Source: CAZZKJ01 sp964654695
Lineage (GTDB): Bacteria > Krumholzibacteriota > Krumholzibacteriia > WVZY01
Assembly: GCA_964654695.1 (NCBI GenBank)
Contig: CAZZKJ010000029.1
Coordinates: 1 to 28,017 of the forward strand
DNA length: 28,017 nucleotides
Reading direction: 5' to 3'
Positions 7,077 to 16,405 of this stretch are shown piece by piece. A program made the position numbers and the translations under genes. Position 1 is the stretch's first letter. The number at the start of each line of letters is the position of its first letter. Under the pieces are notes generated by a model, which was not told where the DNA came from, did not search any database, and saw nothing but the letters and a program-made list of their open reading frames with translations.

Positions 7077-8195
7077 ATGGCTGAATTCAAAACCGAAGAA
7101 ATGACTCTTAACATGGGCCCTCAGCATCCCAGCACACACGGGGTGATCCGCTTCGTGCTCAAAAGCGACGGCGAAGTGATCTCCAGTCTTAAACCGGACG
7201 TCGGGTACCTGCACCGAAGCATCGAAAAAATAGCCGAAAAGGTGCCCTACCACGGCTTCATGCCGTATACCGACCGCGTGGATTATCTCGCAGCCATCTG
7301 TGCCAATCTCGGATGGGCTTTTACGGTAGAAAAAATATCCGGTATCGAAGTGCCCCGGCGGGCCGAATTCCTGCGCGTCATAGCATGCGAATTCAACCGC
7401 ATCGCCAGTCATCTTATCATGCTGGGGGTAATGGCCATGGATCTGGGAGCGGTTACTCCTTTTCCGTACGCCCTGAGAGAGAGAGAAACCATTAACGACT
7501 TGCTCGAAGAACTCTGCGGAGCCCGCCTGACTCACAACTACGTGCGCATAGGCGGCGTGGCTTTCGACATGCCCGAAGAGTTCGGCTCCCGGGTGCTGAA
7601 ATTCCTGGATCATTTCGATCCTATCGTTGATGAGTTCAACCGGTTGATCACGTACAACGAGATATTCGTAAACAGGGTCGCCAACCTCGTTCCCATAACG
7701 CGCGGCGAAGCCCTGGGTTTCGGCCTGGTTGGGCCTAATCTTCGCGCTTCGGGTGTCAACTGGGATCTCAGGAAAAATGAGCCTTACTCCATATATTCAG
7801 AGCTCGATTTCGATATTCCCCTGGGCGAAGGCGAAGCGGGAACGCAGGGAGATTGTTTCGACCGCTTCACGGTGCGGGTGCGGGAGATGCAGGAGAGTTC
7901 AAAGATCATACGCCAATGCCTCGATAAAATTCCGGAAGGAGAGATACAATCCAAGGTATCCAGGAATCTTAAAGCCCCCAAGGGCGAGGTCTACGGCCGC
8001 ATTGAAAGCGCGCGCGGTGAAATGGGCTACTACCTGATCTCCGACGGCAAGCCCGCGCCTTACAGGGTTAAAATCAGGACGGGTTCCTTCTCGGCCATGA
8101 GTATCGTCGAGCACGCCGCTCCGGGAATCATGCTGGCCGATCTGGTCGCGCTGATCTCGAGTCTGGATGTCATAGCGCCGGAGATCGACAGATAA
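7077..8195 (+). CDS. nuoD: NADH-quinone oxidoreductase subunit D (quinone site)
   Basis: A 372-residue 49-kDa subunit. It forms most of the quinone head-group pocket and descends from the large subunit of [NiFe] hydrogenases. MGPQHPSTHG (13-22) contains the His of the quinone site, and GYLHRSIEKIAE and the conserved Tyr/Asp neighbourhood follow. The C-terminal end SLDVIAPEIDR matches the family. The nickel-binding cysteines of hydrogenases are absent, so this is a complex I subunit rather than a hydrogenase subunit. Together with NuoB, C and I it makes the connecting module that in complete complexes receives electrons from NuoEFG. Confidence 0.97.
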   Translation: MAEFKTEEMTLNMGPQHPSTHGVIRFVLKSDGEVISSLKPDVGYLHRSIEKIAEKVPYHGFMPYTDRVDYLAAICANLGWAFTVEKISGIEVPRRAEFLRVIACEFNRIASHLIMLGVMAMDLGAVTPFPYALRERETINDLLEELCGARLTHNYVRIGGVAFDMPEEFGSRVLKFLDHFDPIVDEFNRLITYNEIFVNRVANLVPITRGEALGFGLVGPNLRASGVNWDLRKNEPYSIYSELDFDIPLGEGEAGTQGDCFDRFTVRVREMQESSKIIRQCLDKIPEGEIQSKVSRNLKAPKGEVYGRIESARGEMGYYLISDGKPAPYRVKIRTGSFSAMSIVEHAAPGIMLADLVALISSLDVIAPEIDR

Positions 8196-8207
8196 AAAAA
8201 GAATAAA

Positions 8208-9422
8208 ATGGAAAAATACGCGGAATACATACTCGTCCACATACCCATTTTGGAAAAGATCCCGGCGGGGATATATAACGCCGCCGTTATGACGGTCTTC
8301 GCCGGAATTATGCTCCTGGGTTGGGTGGCCCTGTTCGCGGGTATTACCAGCTGGGTCGAGCGGAGAATCGCCGGCAGAATGCAGTCGCGGATCGGTCCTA
8401 ACCGGGTCGGGCCTCAGGGATTCTTCCAGTGGATCGCCGACGGGATCAAGTGTTTTTTAAAAGAGGATTTCGTGCCGGCGGGCGCCGATAAAGCGCTGTT
8501 TCTGCTGGCACCATACATGGTATTTGCAGGCATGTTCGCCGTTTTCGTGGTAATTCCATTCGGGCCCCAGCTCATTATCAGCGATCTTAATATCGGCATT
8601 TTCTACGTGCTGGCCATATCATCTCTTGTCGTTGTAGGCATATTGATGAGCGGATGGAGTTCGAACAACAAATGGTCTCTGCTAGGCGGCATGCGCAGTG
8701 CCGCTCAGATGGTGAGCTATGAAATACCAATAGGCACGGCCGTTCTCCCCGTGATTCTTTTAGCGGGCAGTCTGGGCATGCAGGATATAATAAACGCCCA
8801 GGGAGCTTATCCGTGGCAGTGGTTCGCCTTCAAGAATCCGTTTACATTTATTTCTGCGATAATATTTTTTATCGCCGCCCTTGCCGAAGGCAACCGCACG
8901 CCATTCGATATTCCCGAAGCGGAGAGCGAACTTGTTTCCGGGTATAACACGGAATACAGCGGCATGCGCTTCGTATTCTTCTTTTTCGCGGAGTGGGCCA
9001 ACCTCTATATAATAGCCGCCCTCACCACGACCCTGTTTCTCGGCGGGTGGATGACGCCCGTGCATTTGAATTCACAGCTTTTCGGGCTTCTTCCCCGGAC
9101 CGTGGATTTCGCCGGAACATTTATCTTTATCATAAAATCGTTCATTATCGTTTTCGTCATAATATGGATACGTTGGACCCTGCCCCGGCTTCGGGTGGAT
9201 CAACTGATGAACCTGTGCTGGAAATACTTAGTGCCGTTTACTTTCGCCAACGTGATTGGAACCGTGTTATGGATGGTTTTCGAGGCTAAACTCCCCGCGC
9301 TCGACAATATTAAATATGCTCTTTTTGCCCTGGGATTGTTGATAGTTTTTTCACTATCTTTCAAAGCGGCCAGAAACCTGCGCCGGGCAAAAAGCGAGAT
9401 TCACCTGAACCCTTTTATTTAG
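8208..9422 (+). CDS. nuoH: NADH-quinone oxidoreductase subunit H
   Basis: A 404-residue membrane subunit joining the quinone pocket to the proton channels. It shows GPNRVGPQG and WIADGIKCFLKED early on, EIPIG in the middle, and AEGNRTPFDIPEAESELV with its many acidic residues on the cytoplasmic loop near quinone. The protein is longer than the roughly 325 residues of the E. coli subunit, with an added hydrophobic helix and a basic tail at the C-terminus. It starts 12 bases after the nuoD stop. Confidence 0.97.
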   Translation: MEKYAEYILVHIPILEKIPAGIYNAAVMTVFAGIMLLGWVALFAGITSWVERRIAGRMQSRIGPNRVGPQGFFQWIADGIKCFLKEDFVPAGADKALFLLAPYMVFAGMFAVFVVIPFGPQLIISDLNIGIFYVLAISSLVVVGILMSGWSSNNKWSLLGGMRSAAQMVSYEIPIGTAVLPVILLAGSLGMQDIINAQGAYPWQWFAFKNPFTFISAIIFFIAALAEGNRTPFDIPEAESELVSGYNTEYSGMRFVFFFFAEWANLYIIAALTTTLFLGGWMTPVHLNSQLFGLLPRTVDFAGTFIFIIKSFIIVFVIIWIRWTLPRLRVDQLMNLCWKYLVPFTFANVIGTVLWMVFEAKLPALDNIKYALFALGLLIVFSLSFKAARNLRRAKSEIHLNPFI

Positions 9423-9432
9423 GCGGCACAAA

Positions 9433-9936
9433 ATGGCGGTTCGATCGGCAGTCAGCAGCTTAATCAGCATCAGGTCGACTTATTTCGGCCGCATCAAGAA
9501 CGCTTTTGCCACCATAATGGAAGGCATGAGCGTTACGCTGGGATATTTGCTGCAAAAACCCATCACCATTCAATATCCAGATAAGACCGAGAAGCCTATG
9601 GACGAGATGCTTCCCGAGAGATTCCGCGGCATGCTGGATCTGAGCCTGCACTTGTGTTCGGCCTGCCTGGCGTGCCAGCGGGCATGCCCCATAGACTGCA
9701 TCAAGATCGAAGTTGTCAAAGATCCTGAAACAAAAAAGCGCCTGATGACGCGCTTTGACATAGATATAGCCAAGTGTATGTACTGCGGCTTATGTACGGA
9801 GCCGTGTCCGACCGAAGCGATTCATCATACCCACGAGTTCGAAGGAAGCACATGGGATTTAGAGAACCTGGTGAAACGTTTCATTACCGAACCTGTTGAG
9901 CCCAGCAAGCATTCAAAGAAGGAAAAACCGGAATAA
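9433..9936 (+). CDS. nuoI: NADH-quinone oxidoreductase subunit I (two 4Fe-4S clusters)
   Basis: A 167-residue ferredoxin-like subunit with clusters N6a and N6b, which relay electrons to NuoB. Two CxxCxxCxxxCP motifs are complete: C75/C78/C81/C85 and C115/C118/C121/C125. The N-terminal residues (about 20-45) form the amphipathic helices that contact NuoH. In complexes lacking NuoEFG this is the outermost cluster-bearing subunit and the likely docking site for ferredoxin or another donor. It starts 10 bases after nuoH. Confidence 0.96.
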   Translation: MAVRSAVSSLISIRSTYFGRIKNAFATIMEGMSVTLGYLLQKPITIQYPDKTEKPMDEMLPERFRGMLDLSLHLCSACLACQRACPIDCIKIEVVKDPETKKRLMTRFDIDIAKCMYCGLCTEPCPTEAIHHTHEFEGSTWDLENLVKRFITEPVEPSKHSKKEKPE

Positions 9937-9970
9937 AGCCAAGAGGGTTCGGAGAGAGCACGAAACAATC

Positions 9971-10468
9971 ATGGAAGAATTGATATTCCTGCTGCTGGCA
10001 GCCGGCACAATAACGGGCGCGTCTTTCGTCGCTTTTTCGCGTAATATCGTCCATTCGGCGTTCGCTCTTCTTTTGAGCTTTTTCTCTATAGCCGGTTTTT
10101 ACGTGTTTCTATCCGCCGATTTTCTCGCCGCGGCGCAGGTTGTCGTCTATATCGGCGGCATACTCGTACTCATACTCTTCGGAGTAATGCTCACTGAAAA
10201 AATAGAAAAAGTGAATATCTCAAATTCAGTTATGAAACCGGTTCGCGCGATTCTGCTTTTGACGGCTGTGCTTACCTTGCTGGCCTACGCCATATTGCAC
10301 AGTCACTGGCCTGCCCATCAGCTGCCGCCACCGACGCCGCAAACCGCGGCCCTGGGCGACACCCTTTTGGGTAAACACCTTCTCCCTTTTGAAGTGGCTT
10401 CGGTGCTCCTTTTGGCAGCCCTTATCGGCGCCATCATTGCGGGCAGAAAGGAGGTCAAGGACAAGTGA
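9971..10468 (+). CDS. nuoJ: NADH-quinone oxidoreductase subunit J
   Basis: A 165-residue membrane subunit with about five helices. The pattern SFVAFSRNIVHSAFALLLSF and the VVYIGGILVLILFGVML helix, which carries the pi-bulge glycine region, are typical. It supports the E-channel beside NuoK and NuoA. The ATG at 9971 fits the family N-terminus (MEELIFLLLAAG); an upstream in-frame ATG at 9896 would overlap nuoI and adds a basic, non-conserved piece. Its stop overlaps the nuoK start (GTGA). Confidence 0.95.
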   Translation: MEELIFLLLAAGTITGASFVAFSRNIVHSAFALLLSFFSIAGFYVFLSADFLAAAQVVVYIGGILVLILFGVMLTEKIEKVNISNSVMKPVRAILLLTAVLTLLAYAILHSHWPAHQLPPPTPQTAALGDTLLGKHLLPFEVASVLLLAALIGAIIAGRKEVKDK

Positions 10469-10770
10469 TATGTCTTCAATCCTTCCTCCTGGTAGGAGCG
10501 GTGCTCTTGGGTTTGGGCATTTATACCATAGTTACAAGGAGGAACGCGGTCGGCATACTCATGGGCGTAGAACTTATTCTGAACAGTGCCGGTCTCAACT
10601 TTGTTGCTGTTGCCCGTTTTACCGGCCACCAGCTCGAAGGCCAGGTATTCGCGCTGTTCGTAATAGTGCTCGCCGCCAGCGAAGCTGCGGTCGCCCTTGG
10701 GATCATTCTATCATATTTCCAGGTTTACAATACGGTCCTTGCCGATAAGGCAAAGATATTGAAACGATAG
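10465..10770 (+). CDS. nuoK: NADH-quinone oxidoreductase subunit K
   Basis: A 101-residue, three-helix membrane subunit related to MrpC antiporter subunits. It has the two conserved membrane glutamates, in GVELILNSAGLNFVA and in AASEAAVALGI. The start is GTG, overlapping the nuoJ stop and preceded by the strong AAGGAGGT at 10448-10454. Length and order are standard. Confidence 0.96.
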   Translation: MICLQSFLLVGAVLLGLGIYTIVTRRNAVGILMGVELILNSAGLNFVAVARFTGHQLEGQVFALFVIVLAASEAAVALGIILSYFQVYNTVLADKAKILKR

Positions 10771-10808
10771 ATAGCTTTAGTCAAAACCATGTTTGAGGAA
10801 TTAACCGT

Positions 10809-12857
10809 ATGTGGATTGAAAAATCGCTCTACTTGATCGTTCTGATCCCCTTTATGGGAGCGCTCGTAAACGGCATGAACGCTTTCGCGGGAAATAAACT
10901 GCCCAAGAAATTCGTCGGATGGACGGCATGCTCTGCGGTATTCGCATCATTTGTGTTATCCCTGAAGGGATTCCTGTACTTAAGGTCCCTTCCTGAAGAC
11001 GCCCGTTCAATATCCAACACGGTTTACGGATGGATTCATGTGGGCGGGCTGCACCTCAACGCCGGATTCCTGCTCGATCCGTTGAGCGCTGTAATGGCGC
11101 TGGTGGTTTGCGGCGTGGGTTTTCTCATTCATGTCTATTCCATCGGTTACATGGGACATGATAAAGGCTACTCGCGCTACTTCTCTTATCTCAACCTTTT
11201 TACCTTCTCTATGCTGCTGCTCGTTCTGGGAGACAACCTGCTTTTGATGTTCGTGGGATGGGAAGGCGTTGGACTTTGTTCGTACCTGCTCATCGGGTTC
11301 TGGTTCGGGCACAAGCCAAACGCCGTCGCGGGAATGAAAGCCTTTCTTGTTAACCGCATAGGGGATTATGGATTCCTGGTAGGACTTATGCTTCTGTTTT
11401 TCAGCATGGCTTCCAAGGGCCATCCGACACTCACTTTCAACGGGCTTTCCGAGCATGCGCATTTGCTCGGTTCCGGAGGCATCGTTACCGCCATCGCGCT
11501 GTGCTTTTTCATTGGAGCCATAGGCAAATCCGCTCAAATCCCCCTTTACGTTTGGCTTCCCGATGCTATGGCCGGCCCCACGCCGGTGAGCGCCCTTATT
11601 CACGCGGCAACCATGGTCACTGCGGGTGTTTATATGATCGGCCGTCTCAATTTTATATTCCTCGCTTCTCCGGCGGCGCTTTACTGCGTGGCATTAATCG
11701 GAGCGCTCACGGCCCTATATGCGGCCAGCATCGGCCTTGCCCAGAACGATATCAAGAAAGTGCTCGCTTATTCCACCGTCAGTCAGCTCGGATACATGTT
11801 CCTGGGCATGGGTACTGCCGCGTTTGCGGCGGGAATATTTCATCTTATGACCCATGCATTTTTCAAGGGTCTTCTATTTCTGGGTTCGGGCTCGGTGATT
11901 CATGCGATGAGCAGCAGGCAGGATATGCGCGAAATGGGCGGCTTAAAAAAGCTGATTCCCGTGACCTATTGGACGTTCATAGTTGCGACTCTGGCCATAG
12001 CGGGCATATTCCCTTTCGCGGGGTTCTTCTCAAAGGATGAAATACTCTGGAAAACCTGGGAAAGCGGCCATCATGTTCTGTGGCTGATCGGGTTCATCGC
12101 AGCAGGCTTCACGTCATTTTACATGTTTCGCCTCGTCGCGCTGACCTTCCATGGAAAGAACCGCTCCGATGATGAAATCCGCCGGCATATTCATGAATCT
12201 CCAAATAGCATGCTGATTCCACTGGTAGTTTTAGCCGCGCTTTCCCTCGCGGGAGGCCTGGTCGGAATACCCGAGGCCATGGGAGGAGGCAACGCTTTTC
12301 ATCACTGGCTTGCCCCCGTATTCGGCGGCGGCGAAGGCCGTGCCTTGGGCGCAGCAGTCCACGAAGCCGAAGAAGCCGGCGGCGGACACGGATCGCCGCT
12401 CGAATTGGTTTTCGCCCTTATGTCTTTTCTTTGGGCGATTCTTTGGGGGGGATTGGGATTTATTTTTTACACCCGGCGAATCGATATTGTCGACCGTTTG
12501 AAGTGCGCGGCCGGGGGGCGTATACACAAATTGATCGAGAATAAATACTACGTCGACGAAGCATACGATTTTATTTTTATAAAAAATCTCCTCAGAATGA
12601 TAAGAGTATCGGCCGGATTCGACAACCGTGTAATCGATGGTGCCGTCAACGGGGCGGGATTGTTAACGAGGATTGGATCGTTCCTTACCGGGCTTTTCGA
12701 TAATACTTTCATCGACGGCCTGGTGAACGCTATAGCCGAAACCACCCGGTCGCTCGGACAAAGACTCCGTTCGATCCAGTCGGGGGAGATTCAGGGTTAC
12801 TTGTATTTTCTTTTCAGCATCGCAATTATTTTGCTGTGCCTGCAGTGGGTGTTGTGA
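10809..12857 (+). CDS. nuoL: NADH-quinone oxidoreductase subunit L (antiporter-like)
   Basis: A 682-residue, Mrp-antiporter-like proton-pumping subunit at the far end of the membrane arm. Key pump residues are present: E152 in GWEGVG, K240 in GAIGKSAQIP and H265 in ALIHAATMV. The C-terminal part contains the long lateral helix that braces the membrane arm. A Gly/His/Glu-rich loop (about 510-535) is an ordinary variable insertion. The full-length lateral helix argues that this is a real complex I subunit, not a stand-alone Mrp protein. Confidence 0.97.
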   Translation: MWIEKSLYLIVLIPFMGALVNGMNAFAGNKLPKKFVGWTACSAVFASFVLSLKGFLYLRSLPEDARSISNTVYGWIHVGGLHLNAGFLLDPLSAVMALVVCGVGFLIHVYSIGYMGHDKGYSRYFSYLNLFTFSMLLLVLGDNLLLMFVGWEGVGLCSYLLIGFWFGHKPNAVAGMKAFLVNRIGDYGFLVGLMLLFFSMASKGHPTLTFNGLSEHAHLLGSGGIVTAIALCFFIGAIGKSAQIPLYVWLPDAMAGPTPVSALIHAATMVTAGVYMIGRLNFIFLASPAALYCVALIGALTALYAASIGLAQNDIKKVLAYSTVSQLGYMFLGMGTAAFAAGIFHLMTHAFFKGLLFLGSGSVIHAMSSRQDMREMGGLKKLIPVTYWTFIVATLAIAGIFPFAGFFSKDEILWKTWESGHHVLWLIGFIAAGFTSFYMFRLVALTFHGKNRSDDEIRRHIHESPNSMLIPLVVLAALSLAGGLVGIPEAMGGGNAFHHWLAPVFGGGEGRALGAAVHEAEEAGGGHGSPLELVFALMSFLWAILWGGLGFIFYTRRIDIVDRLKCAAGGRIHKLIENKYYVDEAYDFIFIKNLLRMIRVSAGFDNRVIDGAVNGAGLLTRIGSFLTGLFDNTFIDGLVNAIAETTRSLGQRLRSIQSGEIQGYLYFLFSIAIILLCLQWVL

Positions 12858-12904
12858 CGGATCTTCGCTTTAATGCGGTATTGAACTAATAAGGAGAAGC
12901 ACTG

Positions 12905-14404
12905 ATGGAGAATCATATTTTATCCTGGATGATTTTCTTTCCTCTTGTGGGAATGGGATTGGTATCGATTGTTCCTTCCGGGAAACATAATCTCATCCGC
13001 TGGATATCGGCCGCCGCTACGGCGCTTCCGCTGGCTCTGGCCGTAAAGCTCTTCATGGCTTTCAGCAGAACCGAAGCCGGATTCCAGTTTGTCGAGCGGA
13101 CGCCGTGGATAAAAGCCTTCAACATAAATTATTTTGTAGGAATTGACGGCATAAGCGTGACTATGGTTCTCCTTACAGCCATTCTTTGCTTTATATGCAT
13201 CTTCGCTTCGTGGGGAATAAACAAAGGGGTAAAGGGCTACTTCGCGTTATTTCTGCTGCTGGATGCCGGAATGATGGGCGTTTTTTGCGCTCTGGACTTT
13301 TTCCTCTTCTATGTTTTCTGGGAAGTTATGCTCCTGCCGATGTATTTTCTTATAGGCATATGGGGCGGGCCCAGAAAAGAATACGCAGCCATCAAGTTCT
13401 TTCTTTATACACTGTTCGGCTCCGTGCTGATGCTTCTGGTAATGCTCGCCTTTTATTTCTTCAGCCGCGATCCGGCAACCGGCGGGCATACTTTCGATCT
13501 GGTTGTTCTGGCGCAGCAAAATGCCCACATCGGTCCCCTGACCGGCGCGGGGTTCAGAAATTTATGCTGGATAGCGCTTTACATCGGATTCGCGATCAAG
13601 GTTCCCGTTTTTCCATTCCATACCTGGCTTCCCGACGCCCATGTTGAAGCCCCAACAGCAATAAGCGTTATCCTCGCCGGAGTTCTTCTCAAGATGGGTA
13701 CATATGGGATTCTTCGCATCAGCTATCCTCTTCTGCCGGAGGCCACGCTCCATTTTGCCCTGTTCCTGGCGATCATGGGAATGATCAATATTATCTACGG
13801 CGCTCTCTGCGCAATGGCGCAAAAAGATTTGAAGAAGCTCGTTGCTTATTCCAGCATCAGCCATATGGGCTTCGTGCTTCTGGGAATGGCAAGCTTTACA
13901 AGCGAAGGCATAAACGGAGCCGTACTGCAGATGTTTAATCACGGTACGATCACCGCCATGTTATTTCTCATCGTAGGCGTAATCTACGACCGGGCCCACC
14001 ACCGCGAAATAGATGGATTCGGAGGATTAACCCATCAGATGCCCAGGTATGGAGTCATCACGGCATTTGCTTTCTTTGCGGCACTCGGCCTTCCGGGTCT
14101 CAGCGGTTTTATAAGCGAGGCGCTTGTATTTCTGGGGGCTTTCCAGACCCACAGGATCATTACCATCGTATCAGCCAGCGGCGTGGTTTTGACCGCGGCG
14201 TACGTGTTATGGACAATGCAGCGAATGTTCCTCGGCAAATTGAACGAAAAATATAAAGATCTTCCCGATATCAGTCCGCGCGAGCTTTTCACTCTCGTGC
14301 CTCTGGCCATTATAGTATTTATTATTGGTGTTTATCCCATGCCGATTCTGAAACTCATTTCTGCGTCTCTGGACAACCTGAACCACATTATCACCGGGGG
14401 ATAA
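12905..14404 (+). CDS. nuoM: NADH-quinone oxidoreductase subunit M (antiporter-like)
   Basis: A 499-residue antiporter-like membrane subunit. E140 in FWEVMLLPMYF and K232 in AIKVPVFPFHTWLPDAH are the paired proton-pump residues. VEAPTAISVILAGVLLK-type helix residues and YSSISHMGF are also typical. It starts 47 bases after nuoL behind AAGGAGAAG, so translation initiation is probably strong. Confidence 0.97.
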   Translation: MENHILSWMIFFPLVGMGLVSIVPSGKHNLIRWISAAATALPLALAVKLFMAFSRTEAGFQFVERTPWIKAFNINYFVGIDGISVTMVLLTAILCFICIFASWGINKGVKGYFALFLLLDAGMMGVFCALDFFLFYVFWEVMLLPMYFLIGIWGGPRKEYAAIKFFLYTLFGSVLMLLVMLAFYFFSRDPATGGHTFDLVVLAQQNAHIGPLTGAGFRNLCWIALYIGFAIKVPVFPFHTWLPDAHVEAPTAISVILAGVLLKMGTYGILRISYPLLPEATLHFALFLAIMGMINIIYGALCAMAQKDLKKLVAYSSISHMGFVLLGMASFTSEGINGAVLQMFNHGTITAMLFLIVGVIYDRAHHREIDGFGGLTHQMPRYGVITAFAFFAALGLPGLSGFISEALVFLGAFQTHRIITIVSASGVVLTAAYVLWTMQRMFLGKLNEKYKDLPDISPRELFTLVPLAIIVFIIGVYPMPILKLISASLDNLNHIITGG

Positions 14405-14457
14405 AAACGAGACCACGGATTGAACTTCTAAGATCATGTTAATAAGGATTCAAGAAT

Positions 14458-15975
14458 ATGCTCGGTAACGTCGATAGTCTGCGATACTTTTTGCCTGAAT
14501 TGGTTTTAACCGGCCTTATAATAGCCATCATTGCCGCCGATCTCGTAACCAAAGAGCACAAGCGTGGAGTTCTTTCGGCTGTTATGCTTCTGGGCCTGGC
14601 CTTGGCGCTGGTATTAACTCTGAAGACGCCGTATTCGGCGGGAACCAGGCTTTTTTTCGGAATGGTTACGCTGGATCCTTTCGCTTTGTTCTTTAAGATT
14701 ATTTTTATTCTGGCTGCAGGACTGGTTACGATTTTTTCCGTTATGTCGCACGAGATTGAGCGGCAGAATATCGGCGAATATCTTGCCTTTATCTCCGCAA
14801 CCACCTTGGGTTCGACTCTGCTGGCATCATCCGGTCATATGCTGATGGCTTTTCTCACACTGGAACTCGTTAGTATTCCCTGCTACGTGCTGGCCGGTTA
14901 TATCCGCCGGAGCCGGCGGTCCAGTGAAGCAAGTCTTAAATATGTAATTTACGGCGCCGCCTCAAGCGGCCTGATGGTGTACGGTATCTCGCTGCTTTTT
15001 GGAGCTACCGGCTCGTTTTCTTTCAACGGAATACGGACCGGCCTTGAGGCCAATGCCGGAAACGGAAACGAATTTCTCGTACTCACTTCCCTGATTTTTA
15101 TTGTAGCCGGGATAGGATATAAGATCGCGGTTTTTCCCTTTCATATGTGGAGCCCGGATATATACGAAGGCGCACCAACTCCTGTTACGGCATTTCTATC
15201 AGTCGGCCCCAAAGCGGCCGGGTTCGCAGTTCTAGTGCGGTTTTTTTATACGGCTTTCTCCAGCAGAACCGACGGCGGAGGCGGCACAACCTTTATAGAC
15301 GTATCCGGCATAGATTGGCCGCTTCTTATAGCTATCATATCTGCGGCAACGATGACGGTAGGCAATCTGCTCGCTATCAATCAGGCGAATATAAAGAGAC
15401 TCCTGGCATATTCCAGCATTGCACACGCCGGATATATATTGATGGGAGTCGTTGCGCTATCGGTTCTCGGAATTCAGGCGGTTTTATTTTATTTTATTGT
15501 TTATCTCCTCATGAATCTCGGCGCGTTTCTCGTCGTAATTAGTTTTCATAACAGTACCGGAAGTGAGGATATCGATGACTACTCCGGACTGGGATGGAGT
15601 TCTAAAGCCGGTTCGGTAACAGCGTTGACCATGACAATTTTTCTTTTTTCCCTGACAGGCATTCCTCCTTTTGGAGGGTTCATAGGGAAGGTATATCTTT
15701 TCGCATCCGTCATTGAGGAAAAAAGATTTGTCTGGTTGGCCATCGTAGCAATCGTAAACAGTGTAATTTCTCTTTATTACTACGCAAAGATAGTCAAAAT
15801 GATGTTTCTGCGGGGACACCTGGATAAAGAACTCGACGGCCTCAAGCCTCACCAGGCTTCCTTTGGCGTTCTCGGACTACTTGTGCTTTTGGCCGCGGCT
15901 GTTACCATTTCCGGCATACTTTGGGGTCCACTCGCGCAATGGGTTAACAGTTCGGCCGATCTTTTCATACACTGA
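14458..15975 (+). CDS. nuoN: NADH-quinone oxidoreductase subunit N (antiporter-like)
   Basis: A 505-residue antiporter-like subunit, the last of the operon. E136 (LELVSIPCY) and K222 (GYKIAVFPFHMWSPD) are the expected pump residues, followed by YEGAPTPVTAFLS. YSSIAHAGY and the helix with GIPPFGGFIGK match the family. A strong bidirectional hairpin follows about 40 bases later, so nuoEFG cannot follow in the same transcript. Confidence 0.97.
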   Translation: MLGNVDSLRYFLPELVLTGLIIAIIAADLVTKEHKRGVLSAVMLLGLALALVLTLKTPYSAGTRLFFGMVTLDPFALFFKIIFILAAGLVTIFSVMSHEIERQNIGEYLAFISATTLGSTLLASSGHMLMAFLTLELVSIPCYVLAGYIRRSRRSSEASLKYVIYGAASSGLMVYGISLLFGATGSFSFNGIRTGLEANAGNGNEFLVLTSLIFIVAGIGYKIAVFPFHMWSPDIYEGAPTPVTAFLSVGPKAAGFAVLVRFFYTAFSSRTDGGGGTTFIDVSGIDWPLLIAIISAATMTVGNLLAINQANIKRLLAYSSIAHAGYILMGVVALSVLGIQAVLFYFIVYLLMNLGAFLVVISFHNSTGSEDIDDYSGLGWSSKAGSVTALTMTIFLFSLTGIPPFGGFIGKVYLFASVIEEKRFVWLAIVAIVNSVISLYYYAKIVKMMFLRGHLDKELDGLKPHQASFGVLGLLVLLAAAVTISGILWGPLAQWVNSSADLFIH

Positions 15976-16012
15976 GCCCGTATCCAACGCCCGCTCCACC
16001 CCTCCCTGCAAA

Positions 16013-16056
16013 AAAAAGAAACGGAAACAGTCATTATGCCGTCCCCGTTTCTTTTT
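16013..16056. terminator. Bidirectional terminator between nuoN and the histone-like gene
   Basis: A 12-bp stem (AAAAAGAAACGG at 16013-16024, CCGTTTCTTTTT at 16045-16056) lies between two convergent genes. The minus-strand reading ends in a run of eight T; the plus-strand reading ends in TTTTTAATTTT. It probably serves both. Confidence 0.8.
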
Positions 16057-16076
16057 AATTTTCAAAATGAATCTAA

Positions 16077-16268
16077 CTAGAGATCACAAGGCTTCAGCGT
16101 TTTTCTCTTGTTGGCTTTTGCCCTGGTTTCCGCACCTTTGATCATTTCACGGACTTTTTTATCGAGCGCGCCGTAGAACTCTCCGGACACGTTTGACGTT
16201 TTGGCAGCCGTTTTGGTGCGGGATTTGGAAATGATCAGCTCGGCGGCTCTGGTAGGTTTCTTAGCCAT
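16077..16268 (-). CDS. Short bacterial histone-like (histone-fold) protein
   Basis: A 63-residue, strongly basic protein (about 15 Lys/Arg). A short N-terminal helix (about 6-15) is followed by SKSRTKTAAK. Then VSGEFYGALDKKVREMIKGA (27-46) begins a long amphipathic helix ending near residue 54, followed by KRKTLKPCDL. The long helix plus the RKT-L-x-P-x-D-L ending is the pattern of alpha2-L2 in archaeal histones and in the small bacterial histones described from Bdellovibrio and Leptospira. The third helix is almost absent. It probably binds DNA as a dimer. The ATG is preceded by AGGAGGA. A TTGACA promoter box lies upstream and a strong terminator downstream, suggesting an independent, well-expressed unit. 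The family call is by pattern, without a search. Confidence 0.7.
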   Translation of the reverse strand: MAKKPTRAAELIISKSRTKTAAKTSNVSGEFYGALDKKVREMIKGAETRAKANKRKTLKPCDL

Positions 16269-16320
16269 GCGGCTCCTCCTGTCTGAAAATGGATAGAATG
16301 TTTAACAACAAACTACCTTA

Positions 16321-16350
16321 ATGAATTGCATAATGCGCAAACCTTGTCAA
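16321..16350 (-). promoter_or_regulatory. Candidate promoter of the histone-like gene
   Basis: On the minus strand, a perfect TTGACA (16350-16345) is followed after 18 bases by ATTCAT (16326-16321, 3/6). Predicted start is near 16314, about 46 bases before the ATG. Confidence 0.4.
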
Positions 16351-16405
16351 AGGAAAAATAGCGAAAAACGCCCGTATTTGGCCTCTATTTCGTGTTTCAT
16401 GCGGA

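Noticed and set aside
7077..8195. Membrane-bound [NiFe] hydrogenase or Ech/Mrp-type complex instead of complex I
   Set aside because: NuoD lacks the Ni-binding cysteine pairs and the operon has the full NuoA-N membrane set with a long NuoL lateral helix.
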